Shown piece after piece: positions 24,799 through 34,534 of a stretch of DNA of 64,000 bases; within the stretch, counting starts at the first letter, position 1; every line of letters begins with the position of its first letter. Origin of the DNA: Hyphomonas atlantica corrig. (GTDB taxonomy: Bacteria > Pseudomonadota > Alphaproteobacteria > Caulobacterales > Hyphomonadaceae); assembly GCF_000682715.1 (NCBI RefSeq), contig NZ_AWFH01000061.1, positions 116,875-180,874 on the forward strand, written 5' to 3'. The notes below the pieces were generated by a model. It ran no database searches, was not told the origin of the DNA, and worked only from the letters and a program-made list of their open reading frames with translations. A program made the position numbers and the translations under genes.

Positions 24799-26739
24799 GT
24801 GATTCAGAAGCTTGGGCTAAGCGCATTGGCGATTGCCATGCTGGCGGGATGTGCTGAACCGAACAGCGCCGAACTGGCGGATGTGTTTGGCGACCACATG
24901 GTCATCCAGAGAGACCAGCCGGTGCGCGTGTTCGGCACCGGCGAGCCCGGAACCGAACTGGCGGTAAAACTCGATGCGGCCGAACGCACGGTTACCGTCG
25001 CCGAAAGTGGCGCATGGCAGGTGGAGTTTGCCGCTCTGCCCGCGGGTGGCATTCACGAAATCTCTCTCCATGAAGGCGGTCGCAAGCTGGATCATGTCGG
25101 CGATGTTCTGTCAGGTGATGTGTTCCTGTGCTCCGGCCAGTCGAACATGAAATATCCGCTGAGGAACATGCCTTACGCGCCGCAGATCCTTGAGGAGGCG
25201 AGCGAGGAAAATATACGCCTGCTGAATATTTATCAAAAGGCAGCGCTGGAGCCTCAGTCAAAACTGCCCGAGCCGACCGCATGGAGCAAGGCGACGCCGG
25301 AAGCCGCGGAGTGGTTCTCTGCGATGTGCTATTTCACTGGGCGAGACATTGCCGAGACTTATGATGTGCCGGTCGGCCTGATCCAGTCAGCCTGGGGCGG
25401 CTCTCGTATCGAATCCTGGATTGATGCCGAGGTTGCGGGCGCGGCGGCGGAGCATGCCGAACAGGTTGAGTTGCTGCGCACTCATGTTGATGATCCGGTC
25501 AAGGCGGCAAAGGATTATTCGGAAAGTTGGCAGGCGAGCTGGCTGGCCGATCCGGCAACGGGTGGAGACGCAGTTTGGGACGCGCCGGACAAGGGCGACT
25601 GGGCAGCGGTGCCCGGCCAACTACGCGACTGGCGCACATGGGGAGACCCTGAACTGGCCGATCACAAGGGGATGGTGTGGCACAAGGTGAGCTTCGATCT
25701 GACAGAGGCGCAGGCCAGCCAGTCAGCCAGTGTGCACATCGGGTCAATCGACGATACGGACGTAACCTGGATGAATGGTGTGGCGATTGGCACCACGTTC
25801 GATTGGGGCGGATTGCGGGTCTATGACGTGCCGGCGGACCTGTTGAGGGCTGGGCGCAATGTCCTGCTCGTCAATGCGCATAATGATTATGGCGAAGGCG
25901 GCATGAATGGTCCGGATGCGGAGCTACGGCTTGAGCTTGCCGATGGCAGTTCGGTTTCGCTCGCGGAGGGCTGGACCTATCGCAAGGTGCCGACGGATGT
26001 GACGCGGCCCAAGCCTGCTCCCTGGCAAACCATTCAGGGATATTCGATGCTGCACAATGCGATGATCGCGCCATTGGAAGGCGTCGGGCTGAAAGGCGCG
26101 ATTTGGTATCAGGGCGAGTCCAATGCCGGGGCCGGTGCGGCTTATGAGGAATTGCTGACTCTGCTTGTTCAGGACTGGCGCGCAAAGTTCGGCGCGGACC
26201 TGCCTGTGGTGGTGGTTCAGCTGCCGCGCTTTGGCGCGTTGCCGACAGTGGCCGGGGAGCCTGGCTGGGGCATGGTTCGGGAATCCATGCGCCGGGTCGC
26301 TGCGCAGGATGACCGGGTCGGGCTGGCCGTCACCATAGACCTTGGTGACCCGTATGACATTCACCCCGCCGACAAGATTTCAGCCTCCAATCGGGTCATC
26401 CGTGTCGCGAAGGCACTGATCTACGGCGAGGCGATTGACGGGCCGAGCGGGCCGGTCGCGACAGACGCCGAAATTCTGGCGGACGAGATTCGCGTCTCAT
26501 TTCAGGGAATTGATCAGGGGCTGGTCACGATCAGCTCCAGCAATGTGACCGGCGTCGAGCTTTGCGATGGCGCGGCTTGCCGGTTTGCCCCGGCGACGCT
26601 GGACGGGGATGTCATGATCATTGAAACCGATGGCGCACAGGTTTCGGAAATCCGCTACTGCCAAGGCGACTCGCCGCTGTGCAATCTGTTTGACGGCAAT
26701 GGCCTGCCGGCAGGCCCGTTCTGGATGCAGATCGACTGA
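24799..26739 (+). CDS. Sialate O-acetylesterase-like SGNH lipoprotein
   Basis: 646-residue exported carbohydrate esterase. GTG at 24799 is chosen because GGAGG precedes it and the product then starts with a lipoprotein signal (LAGC, Cys18). The SGNH-type nucleophile is in LCSGQSNMKYPL and the catalytic Asp/His region in DPYDIHPADK. A galactose-binding-like module is inserted between (WHKVSFDLTEAQ to LRLELADGS). Family members remove acetyl groups from sialic acids or from plant/algal polysaccharides. No sialic acid genes are nearby, so a polysaccharide target is more likely (inference). It stands alone on the plus strand. Confidence 0.9.
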   Translation: MIQKLGLSALAIAMLAGCAEPNSAELADVFGDHMVIQRDQPVRVFGTGEPGTELAVKLDAAERTVTVAESGAWQVEFAALPAGGIHEISLHEGGRKLDHVGDVLSGDVFLCSGQSNMKYPLRNMPYAPQILEEASEENIRLLNIYQKAALEPQSKLPEPTAWSKATPEAAEWFSAMCYFTGRDIAETYDVPVGLIQSAWGGSRIESWIDAEVAGAAAEHAEQVELLRTHVDDPVKAAKDYSESWQASWLADPATGGDAVWDAPDKGDWAAVPGQLRDWRTWGDPELADHKGMVWHKVSFDLTEAQASQSASVHIGSIDDTDVTWMNGVAIGTTFDWGGLRVYDVPADLLRAGRNVLLVNAHNDYGEGGMNGPDAELRLELADGSSVSLAEGWTYRKVPTDVTRPKPAPWQTIQGYSMLHNAMIAPLEGVGLKGAIWYQGESNAGAGAAYEELLTLLVQDWRAKFGADLPVVVVQLPRFGALPTVAGEPGWGMVRESMRRVAAQDDRVGLAVTIDLGDPYDIHPADKISASNRVIRVAKALIYGEAIDGPSGPVATDAEILADEIRVSFQGIDQGLVTISSSNVTGVELCDGAACRFAPATLDGDVMIIETDGAQVSEIRYCQGDSPLCNLFDGNGLPAGPFWMQID

Positions 26740-26745
26740 GGCGAC

Positions 26746-27663
26746 TTATTCGGCCGGCACCATGTCGGGCGCGTCGCGGCGGATGGCGCGGCGGATGACA
26801 TCGCCATAGCCGTGCGAGATGCAATCGAACTCATCATAGTATCCGCGTGAGGACAATAGCGTGTGCAGCCGCTTCAGCCGGTAGGGCGGGATCGACGCGA
26901 ACATGTGATGCTCAAGGTGATAGTTCACATCATTCGGCGCGATCAGGACACGTTGCCAGAAGGGCGCCACTGTCGTGCCGGTGTTCAGGCGTGGGTCCAG
27001 GCTGGTGCGATCCAGTGCCGTGCCATGTTCACCAATCTGGCGCAGGCGGACAATTGCGGGGTAGACGAACAATTCAGCCGCCCACCACATCAAATAGGCC
27101 CACGGGGCGCCGACCGCTGTCAGCACGCCAAGCAGGCCGACATGGAAAGTCAGCCAGGGCCAGTGGCGAGAGAGTTTGAAACTCCGGATCTTGCGCATCG
27201 TGTCGCGAAACCCGGTCTGCCCGGTCAGGTCGCGCACGAATTTGCGGCGCAGGCTCTCTTTCGGAACCGGATAATTCTTCACGAAGATGATGTCCGGATC
27301 GTCTGGCGTGCCGGCATATTTGTGGTGCTTCAAATGGTAGGCGCGATAGGCGGGCAGGGAGATGTTCATCGGTGCGCCAGCAATCCAGTGCCCGACGAAC
27401 TCATCTATTTTCGGGCTCTTGAAGAAGGCGTGATGCGCGCAGTCATGATTGATAATACCAAGGCCGAGCTGCCGCCCGCCAAGGATCAGCACGCCGCCCA
27501 GAATGGTCAGAGGGTTCGGCCAGATGATCGCCACCGCGAACGCCGCAATGATCAGGCCCCAGTTCCAGCTAAGCGTGGCCAGAGCGCGGATATCGGATTT
27601 CTTGCGCAGCTCGCGCAATTCTTCCTTGGTAACGGCTTCCGACAGCTTCATCTTGGCGGACAT
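26746..27663 (-). CDS. Membrane fatty acid desaturase
   Basis: 305-residue integral membrane di-iron desaturase. The three histidine clusters are HDCAHH, HLKHHK (after RAYHLKHHK) and HLEHH (VNYHLEHHM). At least four hydrophobic segments are seen. It would introduce a double bond in an acyl chain or modify a related lipid or carotenoid substrate. GGGAGG precedes the ATG at 27663. The gene is divergent from a PaaX-type regulator with a 50-bp shared control region, suggesting the regulator controls it. It converges on the esterase gene with 6 bp between stops. Confidence 0.93.
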   Translation of the reverse strand: MSAKMKLSEAVTKEELRELRKKSDIRALATLSWNWGLIIAAFAVAIIWPNPLTILGGVLILGGRQLGLGIINHDCAHHAFFKSPKIDEFVGHWIAGAPMNISLPAYRAYHLKHHKYAGTPDDPDIIFVKNYPVPKESLRRKFVRDLTGQTGFRDTMRKIRSFKLSRHWPWLTFHVGLLGVLTAVGAPWAYLMWWAAELFVYPAIVRLRQIGEHGTALDRTSLDPRLNTGTTVAPFWQRVLIAPNDVNYHLEHHMFASIPPYRLKRLHTLLSSRGYYDEFDCISHGYGDVIRRAIRRDAPDMVPAE

Positions 27664-27692
27664 GGCAGGCCTCCCATCCTGTGCTTTAATCG

Positions 27693-27705
27693 TTTATTAC
27701 ATAAA
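27693..27705. promoter_or_regulatory. Small inverted repeat in the desaturase/PaaX-like control region
   Basis: TTTAT-tac-ATAAA is a short AT-rich dyad in the 50-bp space between two divergent starts. It could overlap a promoter or be an operator for the adjacent regulator. Five-bp arms are weak evidence. Confidence 0.25.
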
Positions 27706-27713
27706 AAGGCAGT

Positions 27714-28553
27714 ATGAGTCAATTTGTGTATTATTATGAGCCCCTGACCCCCGAAGACGTTTCGGCCCGCGCGCTGGTCCTGTCCCTGATGAGCAGCACG
27801 GATGCGTCGCCGCAGGCGATCGGGCGGTTGATCCACGCCGCGGCCCTGTTCGGGATCGAGGCGTCGACCTTGCGCGTGGCCGTTACGCGGCTGATCAAGG
27901 ATGAATTGCTGGAAAGCCCTGAGCGGGGCATCTATTCCCCCGGCCCGAAGGCGCAGGCGTTGATGCGGCGGGTTAAACAGTGGGAGCATGTGGCCGGGCG
28001 CATGGTCGACTGGAATGGTGACTGGCTCGTCGCGCTGACCAGGCATCTCGGCCGCAGCGATCGCAAGCAGCTGCGTGCGCGGGAGCGGGCATTGGCCCTG
28101 TTCGGCTATCAGCAGACGGAGGAAGGCTTCTGGGTGCGGCCCGCAAATCTGGCAGGCGATCTGGAAAGTCACCGGGCGGGCCTGACAGAGATCGGCGCGG
28201 ACGAGGACATTATCCTCATGCGCGCGTCCGACATGGCGATGGCCGGGCCGCAGGATTGGGCGAGCCTGTGGTCGCCGGATGCGCTGTCGCGCTCCTATGC
28301 GCACGCAATCGACACAATGGACAAGAGCATGGCCACGCTGGACGGGAAGGCGGTGGATGCAGCGGCGCGCGAGACGCTGCTGATCGGACAGCCCGTGATC
28401 CGCGCCATCAACTTTGATCCGCTATTGCCGCCAGAGCTGGGCGATCAGGATGGACTGTTGCGAATGGCGGACAAGATGCGCGCCTACAACAAGATCGGAC
28501 AGGCCTGCTGGCAGCGATATTATGCCTCCATAGAAAAAGCGGCGCAGGAGTGA
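27714..28553 (+). CDS. PaaX-family transcriptional regulator
   Basis: 279-residue regulator of the PaaX type. The N-terminal winged helix covers residues ~18-80 (ALVLSLMSSTDASPQAIGRL, ALFGIEASTLRVAVTRLIKDELL), followed by the PaaX-like middle and C-terminal domains (WNGDWLVALTR; PVIRAINFDPLLPPEL). Classical PaaX responds to phenylacetyl-CoA and represses phenylacetate degradation, but no paa genes occur here; the divergent neighbour is a desaturase. An acyl-CoA ligand is a reasonable inference. A terminator overlaps the stop codon. Confidence 0.86.
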   Translation: MSQFVYYYEPLTPEDVSARALVLSLMSSTDASPQAIGRLIHAAALFGIEASTLRVAVTRLIKDELLESPERGIYSPGPKAQALMRRVKQWEHVAGRMVDWNGDWLVALTRHLGRSDRKQLRARERALALFGYQQTEEGFWVRPANLAGDLESHRAGLTEIGADEDIILMRASDMAMAGPQDWASLWSPDALSRSYAHAIDTMDKSMATLDGKAVDAAARETLLIGQPVIRAINFDPLLPPELGDQDGLLRMADKMRAYNKIGQACWQRYYASIEKAAQE

Positions 28554-28571
28554 TCCCGCGCCGCTTCGTTT
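28537..28571 (+). terminator. Terminator of the PaaX-like regulator gene
   Basis: AAGCGGCGC and GCGCCGCTT form a 9-bp stem with a 12-nt loop that spans the stop codon, followed by CGTTTTC. It separates this gene from the convergent ccrM. Confidence 0.72.
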
Positions 28572-28591
28572 TCTGATGGTCCGGGGGCGGT

Positions 28592-29767
<1,176 letters not shown>

Positions 29768-29769
29768 AG

Positions 29770-29786
29770 CCCGGAAATATTTCGGG
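29770..29786. repeat. Inverted repeat in the ccrM-adhP intergenic region
   Basis: CCCGGAAATATTTCGGG is a near-palindrome just past the third GANTC site. It could be a regulator site or part of an AT-rich promoter. No known consensus was matched. Confidence 0.35.
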
Positions 29787-29811
29787 TCCGAAACTAACAG
29801 CGAAAATGACC

Positions 29812-29832
29812 TGTGGATAGAGTTGTGGATAA
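29812..29832. promoter_or_regulatory. Two adjacent DnaA-box-like sequences
   Basis: TGTGGATAG at 29812-29820 and TGTGGATAA at 29824-29832 are in the same orientation, 12 bp apart. The second is the exact complement of the consensus DnaA box TTATCCACA; the first differs by one base. They sit between ccrM and adhP. No replication-initiation gene is nearby, so a regulatory or DnaA-titrating site is more likely than oriC. Confidence 0.55.
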
Positions 29833-29966
29833 TCCTGTGCACAAGGCTCGGGAAACCCTGTGAAATCAGCGTGGGCATCCTGCTGCTGCGTCTTACTCGG
29901 GAAATGTCCTTATCCCGTTTTCTGCCGTGCGCATTACGGTGCGCGTCAGTCCAACGGAGAAAGATC

Positions 29967-30995
29967 ATGACTGAGGCTACGATGAAGGCTGCCGTGGTGC
30001 GGGAATTCGGCAAACCGCTGGTGATCGAGGAGGTGAAGACGCCGAAGCCGGGGCCAGGGGAAATTCAGGTAAAGATCGAGGCGTGCGGCGTATGCCATAC
30101 GGATCTGCACGCCGCGCGCGGCGATTGGCCGGTCAAGCCGCAACCGCCCTTCATTCCCGGTCATGAAGGTGTGGGCTACGTGTCCGGCGTTGGCGCTGGC
30201 GTTACGCATGTCAGGGAGGGCGACCGCGTGGGCGTCCCGTGGCTCTACTCGGCGTGTGGACATTGTGAGCATTGCCTCGGCGGATGGGAGACCCTGTGCG
30301 AGAGCCAGCGCAATACCGGGTATTCGGTGAATGGCGGCTTTGCCGAATATGTCATCGCCGACCCGAATTATGTCGGGCACCTGCCGGACAATATCTCCTT
30401 CGTAGAGATTGCGCCGGTCCTGTGCGCCGGAGTGACCGTCTACAAGGGGCTGAAGGTGACCGACACAAAGCCCGGCGACTGGGTTGCGATTTCCGGCATT
30501 GGCGGGCTGGGCCATATGGCAGTCCAGTATGCGCGCGCAATGGGACTGCGTGTGGCCGCAGTCGATGTTGACGAGTCCAAGCTCGCCCTCGCAAGGCAAT
30601 TGGGGGCAGAGGTGACGGTGAATGCTGCCCAGACGGATCCGGCGACTTTCCTGCGCAAGGAAATCGGCGGGGCACATGGCGCCCTTGTTACAGCGGTTTC
30701 GGTGAAAGCGTTCGAACAGGCTCTCGGCATGGTACGTCGCGGCGGGACCGTGTCGCTGAATGGCTTGCCGCCTGGTGATTTTCCTCTGTCCATCTTCAAC
30801 ATGGTGCTGAACGGCATCACGGTGCGCGGTTCAATTGTCGGCACCCGCCTCGACCTTCAGGAGTCGCTGGATTTTGCAGCGGCGGGCAGGGTGCGCGCGC
30901 ACACGGCTACCGCGCGCCTGGAAGAGATCAACACCGTCTTTGACAAGATGCTGGAAGGCGGTATCGACGGGAGAATTGTGCTCGATTTCGCCTAG
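29967..30995 (+). CDS. adhP: Zinc-dependent alcohol dehydrogenase
   Basis: 342-residue NAD-dependent medium-chain alcohol dehydrogenase of the AdhP/AdhA type, oxidising ethanol and similar short alcohols or reducing aldehydes. Catalytic zinc ligands lie in CGVCHTDLH and GHEGVG; the structural zinc is bound by [15 protein letters not shown]. The NAD-binding turn is [10 protein letters not shown]. The ATG at 29967 follows CGGAG; the frame is open further upstream but would cover the DnaA-box-like sites. Its stop codon overlaps that of the convergent radical SAM gene: the 4 bp CTAG contain both stops. Confidence 0.95.
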   Translation: MTEATMKAAVVREFGKPLVIEEVKTPKPGPGEIQVKIEACGVCHTDLHAARGDWPVKPQPPFIPGHEGVGYVSGVGAGVTHVREGDRVGVPWLYSACGHCEHCLGGWETLCESQRNTGYSVNGGFAEYVIADPNYVGHLPDNISFVEIAPVLCAGVTVYKGLKVTDTKPGDWVAISGIGGLGHMAVQYARAMGLRVAAVDVDESKLALARQLGAEVTVNAAQTDPATFLRKEIGGAHGALVTAVSVKAFEQALGMVRRGGTVSLNGLPPGDFPLSIFNMVLNGITVRGSIVGTRLDLQESLDFAAAGRVRAHTATARLEEINTVFDKMLEGGIDGRIVLDFA

Positions 30996-32125
30996 ACATC
31001 CAGTCGCATCTGGCCGCCTCTGTCCTCGACTACGCGAAACAGATCCGTGCGCAGGGGCTCTACCGGGTGGTTCATGTCGAGCTTTGCGATGGCGCGGCCA
31101 AACCGTTTGGAAATCAGGTCCGCCATCGGCCCGCCGCCGCGCATGCGTTCATGCCAGGTGGCGTCATAATCCTTCCCGCCGCGCATTTCCCGGACAAGGT
31201 TGATCACCCGCGCGGCCCGGTCCGGCACATGCTGCACCAGCCATTCGAGGATCAGGTCCTTGATCTCATAGGGCAGGCGCAACATCACATAGCCCGCCCG
31301 GGTCGCGCCATGATCGGACACCGCTTCCAGAAGGCTTTCAATCTCGTGATCGTTCAGGCCGGGAATGATTGGCGCGGTCATGGCGGTGACCGGAATGCCC
31401 GCATCGGCCAGTGCGCGCATCGTGTCCAGTCGTTTCTGGGGCGTTGCGGCGCGCGGCTCCATCTTGCGGGAGAGTGTGCGGTCCAGCGTGGTGATGGACA
31501 CGCCGACACGGGCAAGCCCGGCCTTGGCCATGGGCGCGATCAGGTCGATGTCCCGCTGGATCAGGGCAGACTTTGTCAGCAGGCTGACCGGGTGGCGATA
31601 AGCGTACAGCACTTCCAGCAATTCGCGGGTCAGGCGCTGTTCCCGCTCAACCGGCTGGTAGGCATCCGTGTTCATGCCCAGCGCGATCACACGCGGCACA
31701 TAGTCGGGTTTTGACAGCTCCCGCTTCAGCAATTCGACCGCGTTCTCCTTGTAGAAAAGCTTGCTCTCGAAATCGAGACCGGCCGAAAGCCCTTCCCAGG
31801 TATGCGTGGGCCGGGCGAAGCAGTAGATGCAGCCATGCTCACAGCCGCGATAGGGGTTCACAGTCCGGTCAAAGGAGATGTCCGGCGACTTGTTGTAAGT
31901 GATGATCTTGCGGGCGGTATCCTTCATCAGGACCGTTTCCAGCCGCCCGGCATCATCCTCTATCGTGCCCCAGCCATCGTCAAAGGCATGATGAGTCTGC
32001 TTTTCATACCGGCCAGTCTGATTGGAAACGGCGCCGCGCCCGCGATGTTCAAAGCGTTCCTGCGCGGCGTTGGTGTCCATCAGTGTGACGCGGCCCTTGG
32101 GCGAAAGTTTCTGTCCTGTCCTCAT
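30992..32125 (-). CDS. Radical SAM protein, PA0069/SPL-like family
   Basis: 377-residue radical SAM protein with the cluster motif CEHGCIYC (Cx3Cx2C) in [19 protein letters not shown]. It belongs to the SplB-like group (PA0069 family), related to spore photoproduct lyase, the enzyme that repairs UV thymine lesions. True activity of the non-spore members is unknown. Other family stretches are [13 protein letters not shown] and [15 protein letters not shown]. The start at 32125 or 32080 is uncertain, as neither has a good ribosome-binding site. A BLUF photoreceptor gene lies 72 bp upstream on the same strand and may share its transcript. Confidence 0.88.
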   Translation of the reverse strand: MRTGQKLSPKGRVTLMDTNAAQERFEHRGRGAVSNQTGRYEKQTHHAFDDGWGTIEDDAGRLETVLMKDTARKIITYNKSPDISFDRTVNPYRGCEHGCIYCFARPTHTWEGLSAGLDFESKLFYKENAVELLKRELSKPDYVPRVIALGMNTDAYQPVEREQRLTRELLEVLYAYRHPVSLLTKSALIQRDIDLIAPMAKAGLARVGVSITTLDRTLSRKMEPRAATPQKRLDTMRALADAGIPVTAMTAPIIPGLNDHEIESLLEAVSDHGATRAGYVMLRLPYEIKDLILEWLVQHVPDRAARVINLVREMRGGKDYDATWHERMRGGGPMADLISKRFGRAIAKLDMNHPVEPLRTDLFRVVEDRGGQMRLDV

Positions 32126-32197
32126 GAAGAGAACAGGCCACAGCGCCAAGAACAAATCAAGAACATTTGTTGCCGCGTCTGGCGGAAACCTGTGAAA

Positions 32198-32608
32198 TCA
32201 GATGCCCTTCAGGGAGGCGAAATTATCAAACACCTTGCGCACGCTGACGGGCATCTCGCGGTCGAGCACATCTGTCATGACGTGCATCTTCTTGAACTTC
32301 TCTTTGCTTTGCAGCTCCGGCGTCTTGCGCGCGACCATGCGCCAGTCTGAAAAGATCCGCAGCTGGGCTGGTTCAACAAGGACAGTCGTCACTGAAACGT
32401 GTCGCTTGTCGGTCAGAATGCGATTGTAGATATTCTCGACATTCGATTGCGGGCCTTCCAGCAATTGCAGGAAGTTCAGGCCATTGAACAGCAACACACC
32501 CGTCAGGCTCTGCACCTCGTTTACGCGCTGAGCCGTTGCCACGATATCGTCGATATCGCTTTCCTGAATCGTGTCGATTGCTGTGCTGATATAGATCAGT
32601 CTTTTCAT
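32198..32608 (-). CDS. BLUF-domain blue-light receptor
   Basis: 136-residue single-domain flavin photoreceptor. The flavin-network residues of BLUF proteins are present: Tyr6 (LIYIS), Asn30 in QRVNEVQSLTG, Gln48 in FLQLLEG, and the semi-conserved Trp in SDWRMVAR. The C-terminal ~40 residues form the usual short cap with no attached output domain. Such short BLUF proteins signal through partner proteins. It sits just upstream of the SPL-like radical SAM gene on the same strand, so a blue-light link to that protein is possible (inference). Confidence 0.92.
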   Translation of the reverse strand: MKRLIYISTAIDTIQESDIDDIVATAQRVNEVQSLTGVLLFNGLNFLQLLEGPQSNVENIYNRILTDKRHVSVTTVLVEPAQLRIFSDWRMVARKTPELQSKEKFKKMHVMTDVLDREMPVSVRKVFDNFASLKGI

Positions 32609-32666
32609 AGGTGTCCTGTTGCCTGAGCGCGCCCCCCTTGGACACCGCTTCCAGATTTTGTTCGAT

Positions 32667-32681
32667 AACTTAAATCAAGTT
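32667..32681. promoter_or_regulatory. AT-rich inverted repeat upstream of the BLUF gene
   Basis: AACTT-AAATC-AAGTT is a 5-bp-arm dyad in the short gap between the glycosyltransferase stop and the BLUF start. It might overlap the BLUF promoter. It also resembles a CtrA site but with 6 rather than 7 bases between half-sites. Confidence 0.22.
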
Positions 32682-33285
32682 AACAGAGATTGTCAGCACT
32701 CCAGATTTTCCAATCTTCCTTCGTGTCTACGTCCTGTAGCGTTGGCAACAGGGCCACGCAAAAGCCGGAAGGCAGATTCTTGCGAAGATCGGCCATTGCG
32801 TGAGGCCCTGACCAGCGCACGTTTTCAAACATAGGTGGCAAACCGGGCCTTTTGTTCAACCCGAATAGCCAGAATCCGCCATCTGTCGCCGGGCCGAAGA
32901 TGGCGTCATTGCGCGACAAGAGCCGCTCGGCGCGCAAGAGCAGGGCGGGGCTGATGTCCGGCGCATCCGTGCCGATGAACATGACCGGCCCGTTTGGGGA
33001 GTCAGCAAGCCCTTTTGTCAGCTTCTCGGTCAGTGTGCCCGGCCCCTGACTGACGCGCGGCAGATGTGGCGGCAGCAGGCCCCCCAGCGTTTCGCCCAGC
33101 GCGCGGTCGGGTGAGAGATACAGCGACACGTCCAGCCCGCTGGCCGCGGCCGCGCGCATGGTGCGGGCCAGCGTGAAATGGGCAATGCGGCGTGCCTCCG
33201 TCCGGCCCATACCCGCGGCAAGCCGTGTCTTGGCAAGGCCCATACGCGGCGGCTTGGCATAGATGAGAAGCCGGGCGCGGCGCAT
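32680..33285 (-). CDS. TIGR04282-type glycosyltransferase (DUF2064)
   Basis: 201-residue nucleotidyl/glycosyltransferase-like protein. Visible features are the N-terminal LLIYAKPPRMGLAKTRL, FIGTDAPDISP (metal/nucleotide region) and FGPATDGGFWLFGL. These match the DUF2064/TIGR04282 family named after arsenosugar biosynthesis. The gene begins one base inside the end of the next gene (TGATG overlap), so the two are translated together. No arsenic methyltransferase is seen, so the actual product is uncertain. Confidence 0.87.
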   Translation of the reverse strand: MRRARLLIYAKPPRMGLAKTRLAAGMGRTEARRIAHFTLARTMRAAAASGLDVSLYLSPDRALGETLGGLLPPHLPRVSQGPGTLTEKLTKGLADSPNGPVMFIGTDAPDISPALLLRAERLLSRNDAIFGPATDGGFWLFGLNKRPGLPPMFENVRWSGPHAMADLRKNLPSGFCVALLPTLQDVDTKEDWKIWSADNLC

Positions 33286-33968
33286 CAGTGATACGCCTTT
33301 GCCAGCGTCTCCGGCTTTGCCCCGAGCAGGAACCGCGTCAGCAGGGCGGCATTGCCCCAGGCCCGTTTGCGCCAGCCATCGCGTTCGTATTTCTCGGCGG
33401 AGGTGCGCGCTTCAGCACTCAGGAATGAGAGCCGCGCCTTGCCCAGCGCCCGCACGATCATCACGTCTTCCATCAGCGGCACATCCGCATAACCGCCAAT
33501 CTCGTCATACAGCTTGCGGGAGACCAGCAGGCCCTGGTCGCCATAAGGGAGGCCAAGCCAGCGGGCGCGGCGATTGGCGCGCGCCTCCAGCCAGCGGGCT
33601 GCGCGATCATCCGAGCGATACTTGAGCGTAAAGGCCGCCGCCTTGCCGGGCCGAGTGTCCATATGGTGCGCGGCACGTTCGGCCCAGTCGGGGGAGAGAT
33701 ACGTGTCAGCGTGCAGGAACAGCAACCACTCGCCCCGCGCGGCCTTCGCGCCGGCGGCAAGCTGTGCCCCGCGCCCGCTTGCGCCGGTCACCAGTGTCGC
33801 GCCTGTGTCCCCGGCAATGCGCGGCGTTGCATCATCAGAGCCGCCATCAGAGACAATCACCTCACGGATCAGGCCCAGCTCCAGCCCCGGCATCAGCGCC
33901 TGCAGACAGTCCGGCAGGCTGGGGGCGGCGTTCAGTGTGGGAATGATGAGAGAGAGTGGGGCGGCCAT
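33285..33968 (-). CDS. TIGR04283-type family 2 glycosyltransferase
   Basis: 227-residue GT-A fold glycosyltransferase. It starts with SLIIPTLNAAPSL and has EVIVSDGGSDDAT (nucleotide-sugar binding), then FLHADTYLSPDW (DxD-like metal site). This is the TIGR04283 family, normally paired with TIGR04282 as found here. The pair is thought to add a sugar in arsenosugar-like pathways, although many carriers have no arsenic genes. The two genes form a tight two-gene operon transcribed leftward. Confidence 0.89.
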   Translation of the reverse strand: MAAPLSLIIPTLNAAPSLPDCLQALMPGLELGLIREVIVSDGGSDDATPRIAGDTGATLVTGASGRGAQLAAGAKAARGEWLLFLHADTYLSPDWAERAAHHMDTRPGKAAAFTLKYRSDDRAARWLEARANRRARWLGLPYGDQGLLVSRKLYDEIGGYADVPLMEDVMIVRALGKARLSFLSAEARTSAEKYERDGWRKRAWGNAALLTRFLLGAKPETLAKAYH

Positions 33969-34057
33969 GAATTTCCCCTAGCAGGCAATTGTGCGCTGCG
34001 GAACCGACGAGCGGTTAACACGTTCAGCAGGGACAGAATTGAACAAGGATCCCTCAC

Positions 34058-34534
34058 ATGCCGTCGATTTACGAAACCCTGAAGAAAGACCATGACAAAC
34101 ATCGCGAGTTGCTCGCCCAGCTGGCAGAGACGACCGGCGATTCCTCGCGCCGTCGCGAGCTCTGGAAGCAGTTCTATTATGATGTCGGTGGCCACGCCGC
34201 AGCAGAAGAGGAAACCTTCTACAGCCCGCTGATGGAGAAGGAAGACGGCCAGCCCAAGGGCCGCCATTCGGTTGCCGAGCACAAGGAACTCGACGACATC
34301 ATCCAGGAACTGGACGAGATGGATATGAGCTCCCCCGGCTGGATGACGCGCTTCAAGACGCTGCGCCATGACTATGAGCATCACATCGACGAGGAAGAAG
34401 AAGAGATCTTCCCGGTGGCGAAGAAGGTTATCGGCAAGGATGAAGACGGCGCGATCAGCCAGTCCTTCCTCAAGCGCAAGGCACGCGAACGCAAGATCGT
34501 AGACGAAAAGGCCGAAGCCGCTCTGGAGGAGTGA
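34058..34534 (+). CDS. Hemerythrin-domain protein
   Basis: 158-residue all-helical protein with HHE/hemerythrin cation-binding pattern: HDKHRELL, HAAAEEETFY, HKELDDII and HDYEHHIDEEEEEIFP supply the His and Glu ligands of a di-iron centre. It may bind oxygen or nitric oxide, or act in iron or redox homeostasis. The C-terminal tail is highly charged. Its stop codon abuts the stop codon of the convergent uracil-DNA glycosylase gene with no spacer, so no terminator fits between. Confidence 0.92.
   Translation: MPSIYETLKKDHDKHRELLAQLAETTGDSSRRRELWKQFYYDVGGHAAAEEETFYSPLMEKEDGQPKGRHSVAEHKELDDIIQELDEMDMSSPGWMTRFKTLRHDYEHHIDEEEEEIFPVAKKVIGKDEDGAISQSFLKRKARERKIVDEKAEAALEE

Noticed and set aside
32670..32684. 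CtrA binding site TTAA-N-TTAAC
   Set aside because: The half-sites are separated by 6 bases, not the required 7, so it was listed only as a weak dyad.
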